Source: CAVSUR01 sp052143655 (GTDB lineage: Bacteria > Actinomycetota > Actinomycetes > Streptosporangiales > Streptosporangiaceae). From it: a DNA stretch of 64,000 bases. Location of the stretch: contig JBKQSL010000045.1 in the NCBI GenBank assembly GCA_052143655.1, positions 44,525 through 108,524 on the forward strand, written 5' to 3'. This document shows, piece by piece, positions 17,345 to 26,822 of this stretch (within the stretch, counting starts at the first letter, position 1; every line of letters begins with the position of its first letter). The notes below the pieces were generated by a model that was given only the letters and a program-made list of their open reading frames with translations, had not been told where the DNA came from and searched no databases. A program made the position numbers and the translations under genes.

Positions 17345-18367
17345 TCAGCCGCGCGACCGGCAGGCGACGATCGTAGTGATGGCCCGCTCCAGCGCATAAG
17401 CGGCGCTGGCACCCTCGCCCTTGACCTGGGCGTCGGCGGTGGTGACGGCGCTGTGCGCCCGGGCCACGCCCTCCGGGGTCCAGCCGCGCAGCTGCTGGCG
17501 GACCCGGTCGATCTTCCATGGCGGCATCCCGAGCTCGGCGGCCAGCGCATCAGCGCCCCGGCCGCGCGAGGCGCTGCCCACCCGGCCCAGGGCCCGGACT
17601 CCCTGCGCGAGGGCGCTGCTGATCAGCACCGGCGAGGTGCCCACGGCCAGCGCCCAGCGCAGCTGCTCCAGGGAGTCGGCGAGCTTCCCCTCGAACGCCC
17701 GGTCCGCGACAGTGAAGCCGCTGGCCTCGGCCCGTCCCCGGTAATAGCGGCCGACGACATCCCCGGTGATCACCCCGGTAGTGTCTGCCGATAGCTGGCT
17801 GCACGCCGCCGCCAGGTCCCGCAGGTCCGTGCCGACCGCATCCAGCAAGGCGCGCAGGCCGCTCTCGTCGGCCTTTCGCCCGGACCGGCGGAACTCGCCG
17901 CGCAGGAAGTCCAGCCGCTCACCGAACCGGCGGATGGCCGGGCAGTCGACCCGGCTGGCCCCGCCGGAGACCAGCGCGGTCAGCAGGGCCTTTCCCTTCG
18001 CGCCGCCCGCATGGGCAACGGCCAGCACAACATCGGGCGCGGGGCTGGCCGGGTAGCGGATGATCTCCGCCGCGACGTCCTTGGACGCGTCCTGGGCCGC
18101 CCGGACGATCACTACGCAGCCGCCGCCGAACAGCGACGGCGCGGTCAGCGAGGCCAGCTCGCCCGCGGTCAGGTCGGCGGCCCGGACGTCGTGCACGTCC
18201 GGGCCGCTGCCATCAAGGCCGGGACCGCCCCGGGTGGCGCCCGAGGCGGCCAGTATCGCGCCGATCGCCCGCTCGATCAGGAACTCCTCGTCGCCGACGA
18301 GGACGGTAACCGGGGCGGCGGCCGACCGGGCGGCAGATTCTGCGGCGCGGGACCGGGCTGGGGACAT
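17345..18367 (-). CDS. holA: DNA polymerase III subunit delta
   Basis: 340 residues from ATG 18367. The sequence has the delta/HolA pattern: TVLVGDEEFLIERAI, SLTAPSLFGGGCVVIVRAAQ, DVVLAVAHAGGAKGKALL, CPAIRRFGERLDFLRGEF, GTDLRDLAAACSQLSAD, TVADRAFEGKLADSLEQLRWAL and a C-terminal helical domain ending near KIDRVRQQLRGWTPEGVARA. HolA opens the beta clamp during loading. I did not use the open frame reaching 18502, because it runs into the neighbouring hutI gene and lacks homology. It lies 61 bp from hutI, same strand. Confidence 0.9.
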   Translation of the reverse strand: MSPARSRAAESAARSAAAPVTVLVGDEEFLIERAIGAILAASGATRGGPGLDGSGPDVHDVRAADLTAGELASLTAPSLFGGGCVVIVRAAQDASKDVAAEIIRYPASPAPDVVLAVAHAGGAKGKALLTALVSGGASRVDCPAIRRFGERLDFLRGEFRRSGRKADESGLRALLDAVGTDLRDLAAACSQLSADTTGVITGDVVGRYYRGRAEASGFTVADRAFEGKLADSLEQLRWALAVGTSPVLISSALAQGVRALGRVGSASRGRGADALAAELGMPPWKIDRVRQQLRGWTPEGVARAHSAVTTADAQVKGEGASAAYALERAITTIVACRSRG

Positions 18368-18428
18368 GACCGCAGCATGCCACGAACCAGTGGCTGGATG
18401 CGCCGGACCGGCGCGGCCAGGTAGCGGG

Positions 18429-19658
18429 CTAACCGGTTGCGACCGGCTCGCCGCCCTGCCAGACCCGCAGCGGCTTGAGCCCGTACGCCCAGGCGAAGGC
18501 ACCCTCGTGATCGGCGTCCCAGGCCACGATGTCGGCCAGCCGGCCGCGGGTCATCGCGCCGCGGTCGGGCGCCCGCAGCGCGTGCGCGCCGCCGATCGTC
18601 GCGGCCCGCAGTGCCTCGGCGACGCTCATCCCGTAGTTCGCCACGGCGAGCGTGATGATCAGCGGCATCGAGGTGATCCCGTTGCCGCCGGGCGAGTGGT
18701 CGGAGCCGAGAGCCACGGCGACGCCCTTGTCGAGCAGCGCCCGGACCGGCGGGTGGCCGCCGGAGTCGTCGGCAGTGGCCGGGCAGACCACGGCGGCCAC
18801 GCCCGACTGGGCCAGCGCGGCGACGTCCTCATCTTCGGCCCCGTGCAGCAGGTCCGCTGATGCGCAGCCCACCTCGGCAGCCAGCCGCGCGGCACCGACC
18901 CGGGTGTCACCGCAGGCGTGCAGCCGCGGCAGCAGCCCGGCGGAACGGCCCGCCGCGAGCACCCACCGCGCCTCGTGGTCGGTGAAGCGGCCATCGTCGC
19001 AGTAGACGTCCACGCTGTCGGCGCCGGCCGTGGCCGCGTCGGCGCACCAGGAGCCGACCGCATCGACGTAGTCGTGACGACGGCCGAAGTACTCCGGCGG
19101 CACCGCGTGCGCGGCGAGGAAGGTCACGTGTACCCGGGGCATCCCGGCCTCGGCCTCCAGCGAGCGCAGCAGCCGCACGTCCGCCAGCTCGCCGTCCCGG
19201 GTGAGGTGGTAGCCGGTCTTGGCCTCGATGGTGGTAGTCCCGTTCAGCACCCAGCGGCGCAGCCGCTCGCGGACCCCGTTGCACAAGGTCCACGGGTCGG
19301 TGCCGCGGGTGACCGTGACGGTGGACGCCAGGCCGCCGCCGGCGGCGGCGATCTCCGCGGAGGACGACCCGCTGGAGCGCATCGCCAGCTCGGCCCACCG
19401 GTTGCCCGCGTAGACAGGGTGGGTGTGGGCGTCGATCAGGCCGGGTGTCACCAGGCCGCCGGCCAGGTTGTCCACGTGGTCCACGTCGACGATGTCGTCG
19501 ATGACGCCGGGGATGCTGGCTGGCAGCTCGGCCGACGGGCCGACCCAGGCAATGCGGTCGTTGTGACACAAGATGGCCGCGTTGCTCCACACCTCAGAGC
19601 CGGTCCAGAGCCGGCCGATGTTGGTCAGAAGCCGAACGGTCACCTTGCTGATCTCCAT
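18429..19658 (-). CDS. hutI: imidazolonepropionase-like amidohydrolase
   Basis: 409 residues, amidohydrolase superfamily. The imidazolonepropionase landmarks are visible: LVTPGLIDAHTHPVYAGNRW, TTTIEAKTGYHLTRDGEL, TFLAAHAVPPEYFGRRHDY, and a metal-site region ALGSDHSPGG. HutI opens the imidazolone ring in histidine degradation. Several motifs differ from classical HutI (HACGDT where VHADQ is usual, SDHSPGG where TDFNPG is usual). No hutH, hutU or hutG is adjacent, so a related imidazolone-type substrate is possible. Its upstream region is the approximately 0.9-kb gene-free stretch described next. Confidence 0.78.
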   Translation of the reverse strand: MEISKVTVRLLTNIGRLWTGSEVWSNAAILCHNDRIAWVGPSAELPASIPGVIDDIVDVDHVDNLAGGLVTPGLIDAHTHPVYAGNRWAELAMRSSGSSSAEIAAAGGGLASTVTVTRGTDPWTLCNGVRERLRRWVLNGTTTIEAKTGYHLTRDGELADVRLLRSLEAEAGMPRVHVTFLAAHAVPPEYFGRRHDYVDAVGSWCADAATAGADSVDVYCDDGRFTDHEARWVLAAGRSAGLLPRLHACGDTRVGAARLAAEVGCASADLLHGAEDEDVAALAQSGVAAVVCPATADDSGGHPPVRALLDKGVAVALGSDHSPGGNGITSMPLIITLAVANYGMSVAEALRAATIGGAHALRAPDRGAMTRGRLADIVAWDADHEGAFAWAYGLKPLRVWQGGEPVATG

Positions 19659-19903
19659 TTACTGCGGCGGTCGCCGCCGCGCACGTCCGTCAGGCGCGAG
19701 GATTCCGGTGGCAACAGCGGTCACCTGCCCTGGCTCGAGCCTGCTCGTTCCGCATCGGCAAAGATCCTGGGAAGCGTCCGGTGGAAGGAGATGCGCACGG
19801 GAACTCTGCGATGCGGAACTAACATATCGGTCAGCCGCGCTATTGCACCAGTGATCCGGCTAAAGAAGGTATGTGAACTTCGGCCATGATCAATGACGGC
19901 AGT

Positions 19904-19915
19904 CTATCGCGATAG
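19904..19915. promoter_or_regulatory. perfect 12-bp palindrome CTATCGCGATAG upstream of hutI
   Basis: It lies about 245 bp upstream of the hutI start, in the only gap that can hold the hutI promoter. A dimeric repressor operator is an inference. Confidence 0.35.
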
Positions 19916-20389
19916 CTGTTGCTTTCCGTAACGCCGACGCGGAGTTTCGCGCTCCGTAAGGGCGGTCGGCGGCGGCGTTCCGCGGCACGGCCAGCCGGGC
20001 GGCCAGCCCGGTAGGCCAGCCGGCCCCAGACGGGGCTGGTCGCGGGGCCGCGGCCAGGCCGCCACGGCGGGCTAGCCAGGCCGCGGTGACCAGCGGCAAG
20101 GCAAGATGATGCCAGGCGCAGAGCCGGAATCCGTCGGCTAGCGGCGCCGGCACCGGGCCACGCTGGCCAGCCGGCGCCGCCGGGCGCCACGGCCAGCCTG
20201 CCAGTGCCGGGCCGCGGGACCGGCAGCGCGGCGCGAACGCGGCTCGGCGACTGGCGGACCAGCAAGTACGGGCAGGTGGCGCGGCCAGTCAGCGCGGCCA
20301 GCCCACCCAGCCGGGCGGCAGGACGGCATGCCGCCTTGGCCCGCCCGGCACGGGTTCCAGGGCGGTGGCCGCGCCGCGGAACCCTATAT

Positions 20390-20431
20390 GCGAATCACAG
20401 ATTGCGCCGCACGGTGCAATGTGCGATTCGC
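20390..20431. repeat. 42-nt near-perfect inverted repeat
   Basis: Two 20-nt arms (GCGAATCACAGATTGCGCCG and the complement of the right arm) match at 17 of 20 positions around a 2-nt centre. It lies 121 bp beyond the hflX stop. It could be an operator, a cruciform/terminator or a remnant transposon end. Confidence 0.6.
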
Positions 20432-20551
20432 GCCCAGGCGGATTTATTACCGGAATAGCAACTTTGCAATCGTATGCAACTGATGCCTTTCCGGTTTCCG
20501 GGCCGGTAATGCAATCGTGTGCGGATTTCCCCGGGCGCCGCCGGAAATCCG

Positions 20552-22069
20552 TCACGCAAGTGCCTGGGCCGCCGCCGGAGCCGGCAGCTGGCCGAGCTCG
20601 GCGGCCAACGCCGGCCGGACCCGGGCGGTCAGCAGCGTGCCGTCCGGGCCGTGCTCCAGGCTGAGGACCTCGCCCTCGGAGTGCGCCCGCGACAGCAGGT
20701 CCCCGCGGCCGTAGGGCACCACCACCGTGACCTCCCGCTCGCGCCGCGGCAGCAGCCGCTCGATGGCGTCGAGCAGGTCGCTGGTCCCCTGGCCGGTGCG
20801 CGCCGAGACCGCGACGGCGTTGCGCTCGGCCAGCAGCAGGCCGTCGACCTTGACCGGGTCGGCGCAGTCCGCCTTGTTGATCACCACGAACTGGGGAACC
20901 TCAGCCGCTCCGATCTGCCCGAGGACCTCCCGCACCGCGGTGAGCTGGGCGCGCGGGTCGGCATCCGAGCCGTCGACGACGTGCAGGATCAGGTCGGCCT
21001 CGGCGACCTCCTCCAGCGTCGACCGGAACGCGTCGACCAGCTGGTGCGGCAGGTGCCGGACGAAGCCGACCGTGTCGGTCAGCGTGAACGGCAGGCCCGA
21101 CGGCGTGCGCGCCCGGCGCACCGCCGGGTCGAGCGTGGCGAACAGCGAGTCGTCGACCAGCAGGCTCGCGCCGGTCAGCCGGTTCAGCAGGCTGGACTTC
21201 CCGGCGTTGGTGTAGCCGGCGATCGCCACCGACGGCACCTCCCGGCGCCGCCGCCGGGAGCGCTGGACCTCGCGGCCGACAGACATCTCCGCGATCTCCC
21301 GGTGCAGCTTGGTCACCCGGGCCCGGATCCGCCGCCGGTCAGTCTCGATCTTGGTCTCGCCGGGACCGCGGGTGCCGATCCCGCCGCCGCCGGACACCCG
21401 GCCGCCGGCCTGCCGGGACAGTGACTCGCCCCAGCCGCGCAGCCGCGGCAGCAGGTACTGCAGCTGGGCCAGCTCGACCTGGGCCTTGCCCTCCTTGCTG
21501 CGGGCGTGCTGGGCGAAGATGTCGAGGATCAGCGCCGTCCGGTCGATGACCTTGACCCGGACGATGCCCTCCAGCCGGCGCAGCTGGCCGGGAGCGAGCT
21601 CGCCGTCGCAGATCACCGTGTCCGCACCGGAGGAGGCCACCAGGTCCGCCAGCTCGGCGGCCTTGCCCGGGCCCACGTAAGTGGCGGCATCGGGGCGGCC
21701 GCGGCGCTGGATCAGGCCGTCCAGCACCTGCGAGCCGGCCGTCTCGGCCAGCCGGGACAGCTCGCGCAGCGAGTTCTCGGCCGCGGCCTGCGTGCCGTCG
21801 GTCCACACGCCCATGAGCACCACCCGCTCCAGCCGCAGCGCCCGGTACTCAACCTCGCTGACGTCCTGAAGCTCGGTAGACAGCCCCGCTACCCGGCTCA
21901 GTGCATGCCGGTCCTGCAGATCGAGCTGCCCGCTGTCGTCTGTCTCCGGCCGCTCGCCGGCGGCCATGCCTGCGGCATCAGCCTCGCGCCCGGGCGCGTC
22001 CGGATGAGCCCGCTGGCTCCGCTCATCCTGGCTGTCGTGCGGAAGTCTGTCGTGCGGAAGTGCAGTCAT
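20552..22069 (-). CDS. hflX: GTPase HflX
   Basis: 505 residues from ATG 22069. After a 55-residue acidic/disordered leader comes the HflX N-terminal domain (YVGPGKAAELADLV, ICDGELAPGQLRRLEGIV, VIDRTALILDIFAQHARSKE, GWGESLSRQAGG, GGGIGTRGPGETKIETDRR). The GTPase domain follows: G1 GYTNAGKSSLLNRL, G3 DTVGFVRHLPHQLV, G4 NKADCAD. HflX splits stalled ribosomes under stress and binds 50S subunits. In many actinobacteria it neighbours miaA/dapF; here about 11 kb of extra genes lie between. Confidence 0.95.
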   Translation of the reverse strand: MTALPHDRLPHDSQDERSQRAHPDAPGREADAAGMAAGERPETDDSGQLDLQDRHALSRVAGLSTELQDVSEVEYRALRLERVVLMGVWTDGTQAAAENSLRELSRLAETAGSQVLDGLIQRRGRPDAATYVGPGKAAELADLVASSGADTVICDGELAPGQLRRLEGIVRVKVIDRTALILDIFAQHARSKEGKAQVELAQLQYLLPRLRGWGESLSRQAGGRVSGGGGIGTRGPGETKIETDRRRIRARVTKLHREIAEMSVGREVQRSRRRRREVPSVAIAGYTNAGKSSLLNRLTGASLLVDDSLFATLDPAVRRARTPSGLPFTLTDTVGFVRHLPHQLVDAFRSTLEEVAEADLILHVVDGSDADPRAQLTAVREVLGQIGAAEVPQFVVINKADCADPVKVDGLLLAERNAVAVSARTGQGTSDLLDAIERLLPRREREVTVVVPYGRGDLLSRAHSEGEVLSLEHGPDGTLLTARVRPALAAELGQLPAPAAAQALA

Positions 22070-22220
22070 TCGCCATCCAAGGCGGCCACAGGGGCCGCCG
22101 TCTGCGTCAGTAGCCGCCTGCCGGCTGGCAGACGGTCTGTCGATAGTGCCATGGCCTGGTCACCATCGACATCTCATTAACAACCGCGGCGCCCGGGATG
22201 TGCCCGGGTGGCGCTGCGTA

Positions 22221-22292
22221 CCGCGGGCCGCCTGCCGCGGGCCGCCTGCCGCGGGCCGCCTGCTGACGGGTGCTGACGGGTGCTGACGGCTG
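22221..22292. repeat. two adjoining short tandem repeats (14 bp x3, then 10 bp x3)
   Basis: CCGCGGGCCGCCTG is repeated perfectly at 22221-22234, 22235-22248 and 22249-22262. CTGACGGGTG follows at 22263-22272 and 22273-22282, with a third copy differing at one base. They lie in the 386-bp hflX-aceB divergent gap, which shows no gene. Confidence 0.92.
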
Positions 22293-22455
22293 CTGCTGGG
22301 GGACCGGGGCGGCAGCAGGTCCGGCCAGCTCCGGCCCCGCCGGGTGAGCGGCCGGTTTCCCGGCGTCTGCCCGGGACCTTTGGCGTCTGGCGCAGTGGAT
22401 GCGCTGCCTGGCAGGCTGGTGCTCTAACGCGGCTGGCGCACAAGGAGTGAGGTTC

Positions 22456-24041
<1,586 letters not shown>

Positions 24042-24060
<19 letters not shown>

Positions 24061-24230
24061 CCACCGCGACCCTCCGTCCGGGCGGCCCGCGCCCGCTCGG
24101 CGGCCACCGGCAGCTGCGCCGCCGCGGCCAGCGGGAACACGGCGACGACCGCGAACGACGCGCCGTAGCCGATGACCCCGATGGCCAGCGCGAGGACCGG
24201 CGGGGTGGCTCGCGCGGCTCGATCTGCTGC
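24042..24230 (-). pseudogene. C-terminal remnant of an MFS-type transporter
   Basis: On the minus strand a short frame reads VLALAIGVIGYGASFAVVAV, then FPLAAAAQLPVAAERARAAR, and ends at a TAG (24042-24044) inside the aceB 3' end. This looks like the last transmembrane helix and tail of a major-facilitator transporter. A TGA cuts the frame upstream near 24233, with no more of the gene behind it. I infer a leftover gene end at the border of the recombinase cassette. Confidence 0.45.
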
Positions 24231-24298
24231 TCAGCCGCCTGGCTTACCCTGGCTCACCTTCCCTTCTGCCCTGTGACATCGGGCCCCTGGATGCGGAA

Positions 24299-24327
24299 GG
24301 CCCGGCCAGCGCGGTGCCAGCCGGGCC
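24299..24327 (-). terminator. GC-rich hairpin after the cassette genes
   Basis: GGCCCGGC, 13-nt loop, GCCGGGCC, lying 26 bp downstream of the last minus-strand cassette gene (stop at 24354). It would end the recombinase-cassette transcript. Confidence 0.4.
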
Positions 24328-24353
24328 TCCTGCGCGGGGCTAGTGCGGGATGG

Positions 24354-24725
24354 CTACTCGCCCGCCTCGGCCACGGCGTCCCGCACGGCGGCGGCCAGCG
24401 CGGCCAGGAACTCGCGCGGATCGCCTGGCGGCCCGTCGAAGCCGTACCGGCTCAGCATCCCGCGCGGCGACTCAGGGTCGATGACCAGGCCGCCCTCCTG
24501 GTACTCGCGGCCTGCATCGTGCAGCCACCCGTCGGTGATCTCGCCCTCGGTGAACAGGCCCAGCAGCGGGTCCGAATCAGGCAGTGAGCTGACCCAGGCC
24601 GCCAGCCCGGTCAGTGCATCAGCGCTGGCCTTGTTGCGCGGATCGGACGGGTAGCGCGCCGCGCAGCGCTCACGCCAGTCCGCCTGATCCTCTATCTCGC
24701 CCGCCAGCATTCCCCTGGTGCTCAT
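24354..24725 (-). CDS. hypothetical cassette protein
   Basis: 123 residues, acidic and soluble. It reads MSTRGMLAGEIEDQADWRER, then NKASADALTGLAAWVSSLP, DPLLGLFTEGEITDGWLH and GDPREFLAALAAAVRDAVAE. I recognise no family. It is predicted mainly helical, with no TM or signal peptide. It lies 81 bp downstream of the next unknown gene, third in the recombinase transcript, which suggests an accessory role in the element. Confidence 0.6.
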   Translation of the reverse strand: MSTRGMLAGEIEDQADWRERCAARYPSDPRNKASADALTGLAAWVSSLPDSDPLLGLFTEGEITDGWLHDAGREYQEGGLVIDPESPRGMLSRYGFDGPPGDPREFLAALAAAVRDAVAEAGE

Positions 24726-24806
24726 GACTGGCCACCTTCCGCGATCTGCTGCTCCACCGGCCCGCTCGCTTCTTGTACCGGCAACTGGGCCGGGACTTCA
24801 CCGTGG

Positions 24807-25172
24807 TCAGCCGCCCGGTGCCGGGTGCGCCGCCAGCCAGGCTGCCCAGGCAGGCGAGCCGGCGCCGCCGGAAGCGGGCATGCCCTGCAGGCCCCGGACG
24901 TACGCGAAGGCCCGGCCCATGTCGGCCTTGCTGATGCCCGCCCGGTGCCCGGCGGCCAGCGCGTCCAGGCGGGCCTGGTCCATCGCCTCGCCCGCCGCGG
25001 CGACGGCCGCCGCCTGGTCCGCCAGCGCCAGCGCATAGGCCGACGCTGCGGCCTGCGCGGCGGGCGGGAGCCCGGCGTAGAAGTCCAGCTCGGCCGCCTT
25101 CGCATCCTGCCGGGCGGCGGCCTGCTGACCGTCGCGTACTACCCGGTCGAGGTTCGATCCGTAGCTGCTCAT
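24807..25172 (-). CDS. hypothetical helical cassette protein
   Basis: 121 residues, alanine-rich and helical: MSSYGSNLDRVVRDGQQAAA, AELDFYAGLPPAAQAAASAY, ALALADQAAAVAAAGEAMDQ, ISKADMGRAFAYVRGLQGMP. No known domain. The LDALAAGHRAGISKADMGRAF part could be a small helix-turn-helix, but this is weak. It lies 39 bp after the recombinase gene, probably in the same transcript. Confidence 0.6.
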   Translation of the reverse strand: MSSYGSNLDRVVRDGQQAAARQDAKAAELDFYAGLPPAAQAAASAYALALADQAAAVAAAGEAMDQARLDALAAGHRAGISKADMGRAFAYVRGLQGMPASGGAGSPAWAAWLAAHPAPGG

Positions 25173-25211
25173 CTCAATCTCCTGCTCTCTCCGGTCCCCC
25201 GGGCTTCCCGT

Positions 25212-26192
25212 TCATGACTCGCTCCAGGGCTCGGTGACGCCGTCCGCGCCGATGGGACCCATTGCGCCTGCTGGCGCGCCGACGCTCCCGGCCCCGGCAT
25301 GTCCCGCGCCGTCATGCTCCGCGCCGCCGTGTCCCGCGACGGCATGCCCGGCCGGGGCATCCGCGACGCCGTACATCTCGCGGATGGATGCGCCCTCGGC
25401 CTCCGCATCCGGGTCGTGCGCCGCCAGCGCCGCGTACGCCGGGCTCGGCGCGCAGCCGGGCGATGGCCCCCGCTGCTCCCGCAGCACGATCTTGCGCACG
25501 GTGGCCGGTGACCATGCCGCCGCCCGGCGCGGTGCCAGCCCGGCCGTCTCCAGCGCGGCGATGATCTGCCGGTAGGAGCGCCCGGCCGCGTGCAGCCCGG
25601 TGATGAGCGCCACAGCCTGCTGCTCGGCGGGGTCCGGCGCGGCATCCCGCTCGCGGCCCGCTCCCGCGCCCCGGTAGCCGAACGGGTAGGCGCCCACCGC
25701 GTGCCGGCCGGCCGCCGCCTTCGCCTTCCGGCCGTCCTGCATGCGCTTGACGGCCAAGGCCTTGTCCAGCTGGACGAACACCGTCTGCATCTGCCGCATG
25801 GCGGTCCGCATGGGGTCATCCGGGTCGTCCTGGAGTATCTCGCCCTGGTCGGCGCAGAACACCGGGCGGCCATGCCGCCAGACCCAGGCCAGCATCGCCT
25901 CCTGCACCGTGACCGACCGGCCGAGCCGGTCCAGCTTCCCGGTCAGCAGCCCATCTGCGGTGCCATCCGCCAGCGCGTCCAGCGCGCACCGCAGGCCGGG
26001 ACGCTCGTCCAGGTTGATGCCGTGCACCGCATCCGCGCCGAGCATCCCGCTCACCGCGTCGTCGCTGCAGTGCCGGACGATCTTATGGCCGTGCGCCTCA
26101 GCCCACTCCCGGCAGTCCGCCTGCTGCGCGTCCAGGCCGTAGCCTTCCATCTGCGTCTTGCTGCTGACGCGGGTATACATGACCAGCTTCAC
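25212..26192 (-). CDS. serine recombinase (resolvase/invertase family with partial recombinase domain)
   Basis: 326 residues. The N-terminal catalytic domain has MYTRVSSKTQMEGYGLDAQQ (nucleophile Ser in the YTRVSS motif), DLLTGKLDRLGRS-type sequence (LTGKLDRLGRSVTVQEAML) and a helix up to about residue 160. A zinc-free recombinase-like segment follows (GRHAVGAYPFGYRG, GRSYRQIIAALETAGLAP, WSPATVRKIVLRE). The tail (about 270-326) is low-complexity with AGHGGAEHDGAGHAG. It is larger than Tn3 resolvases but lacks the long coiled-coil region of large serine integrases. It is expected to catalyse site-specific DNA exchange; the substrate sites are unknown. Confidence 0.85.
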   Translation of the reverse strand: MKLVMYTRVSSKTQMEGYGLDAQQADCREWAEAHGHKIVRHCSDDAVSGMLGADAVHGINLDERPGLRCALDALADGTADGLLTGKLDRLGRSVTVQEAMLAWVWRHGRPVFCADQGEILQDDPDDPMRTAMRQMQTVFVQLDKALAVKRMQDGRKAKAAAGRHAVGAYPFGYRGAGAGRERDAAPDPAEQQAVALITGLHAAGRSYRQIIAALETAGLAPRRAAAWSPATVRKIVLREQRGPSPGCAPSPAYAALAAHDPDAEAEGASIREMYGVADAPAGHAVAGHGGAEHDGAGHAGAGSVGAPAGAMGPIGADGVTEPWSES

Positions 26193-26260
26193 GCTCGCTC
26201 ACCTGCCTGCGGTTCTCACTGAGGCTTCCTGCGCCTGCCCGCTCATGGCTTTCTTGCTCC

Positions 26261-26416
26261 GTTTACACCCGCGCACGCCTGCGGCCTGCGGTGTAAATGG
26301 CCGGGCTCCGGAACCGTTTACGGTGTAACCGGTACCTGCCCCGCCGTCCGCCGCATATCTCCATGCTATACCGCGCTGACCTGCGATGTAACCATTTCTG
26401 GCGAAGCGTTAACACC
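26261..26416. promoter_or_regulatory. cluster of GTTTACACC-like repeats upstream of the recombinase
   Basis: Copies in both orientations: GTTTACACC 26261-26269; GGTGTAAAT 26290-26298 (reverse); GTTTACGG 26315-26322; GGTGTAACC 26322-26330 (reverse); GATGTAACC 26385-26393 (reverse); GTTAACACC 26408-26416. The stretch is AT-richer than its surroundings. They are candidate recombinase crossover/accessory sites or operators of a repressor. Confidence 0.55.
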
Positions 26417-26542
26417 TGAGTCGGTCACGCTGCGTTTCTATCGCTGGTCAGGGCCTCGGGCGATGGCAGAGGCCCAGGTGCGGAGCGCGCCGGCTGGCGC
26501 GTGTGGCTGGAAAAGCCCGGCCGCGTGCAGAGCGAAGTTGTG

Positions 26543-26582
26543 CCTGCCGGGCCTGGCCTCCGGCGACGGCAGGCCCGGCAGG
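26543..26582. terminator. hairpin with perfect 13-bp stem
   Basis: CCTGCCGGGCCTG (26543-26555), 14-nt loop, CAGGCCCGGCAGG (26570-26582). It lies between the recombinase promoter region and glcD. It could insulate glcD from the element. The surrounding 26420-26822 stretch shows no gene, only a second small hairpin (GGGGC-GAA-GCCCC, about 26699-26711). Confidence 0.4.
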
Positions 26583-26822
26583 ACGGGCTGACAGCTGGGC
26601 CTGCCGCCAGTGCTGGATATCGGCCCTAGGCTGCGGTTTGGCCTGGTCAGCTGGCCAGGGGCCACGTCAGCTCTTGCCGCCTTCGGCCTGGCTTAGCTGG
26701 GGCGAAGCCCCGTTAGCCGTCGTGCGCGGCCCGCAGCCGCGGCCCGCCGGGGCATGGCGGGTGGCGGACCGGCGGGGGCAGAGAGATGCTGGGGAGACCT
26801 ACGGCGACGAAGACGGGGCCCC

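Larger units (their letters stand above)
19659..20551. other. 893-bp region without a convincing gene, between hutI and hflX
   Basis: It lies upstream of hutI and downstream of hflX. The open frames here are short, lack family motifs and consist mostly of GGCCAGCC-like GC-rich DNA. It contains two palindromes (19904-19915 and 20390-20431). A locally AT-richer stretch (20380-20530) is unlike the surrounding DNA and has direct repeats of GCAATCGTRTGC at about 20466 and 20510. Confidence 0.6.
24354..26416 (-). mobile_element. putative serine-recombinase cassette
   Basis: Three consecutive minus-strand genes (recombinase, two small unknown proteins) plus an upstream cluster of GTTTACACC-like repeats sit between aceB and glcDEF. 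A transporter-gene remnant is at the aceB side. I cannot see flanking direct repeats that would fix the ends, so the borders given are only the outermost supported features. Neither a transposase nor cargo is recognised. Confidence 0.5.

Noticed and set aside
19890..20153. 87-codon minus-strand frame in the hutI-hflX gap
   Set aside because: No motif, low-complexity GC-rich sequence; kept only as part of the gene-free region.
22221..22292. Direct repeats as a possible CRISPR array
   Set aside because: Units are contiguous with no unique spacers, too short and no cas genes nearby; the other tandem repeats fail for the same reasons.
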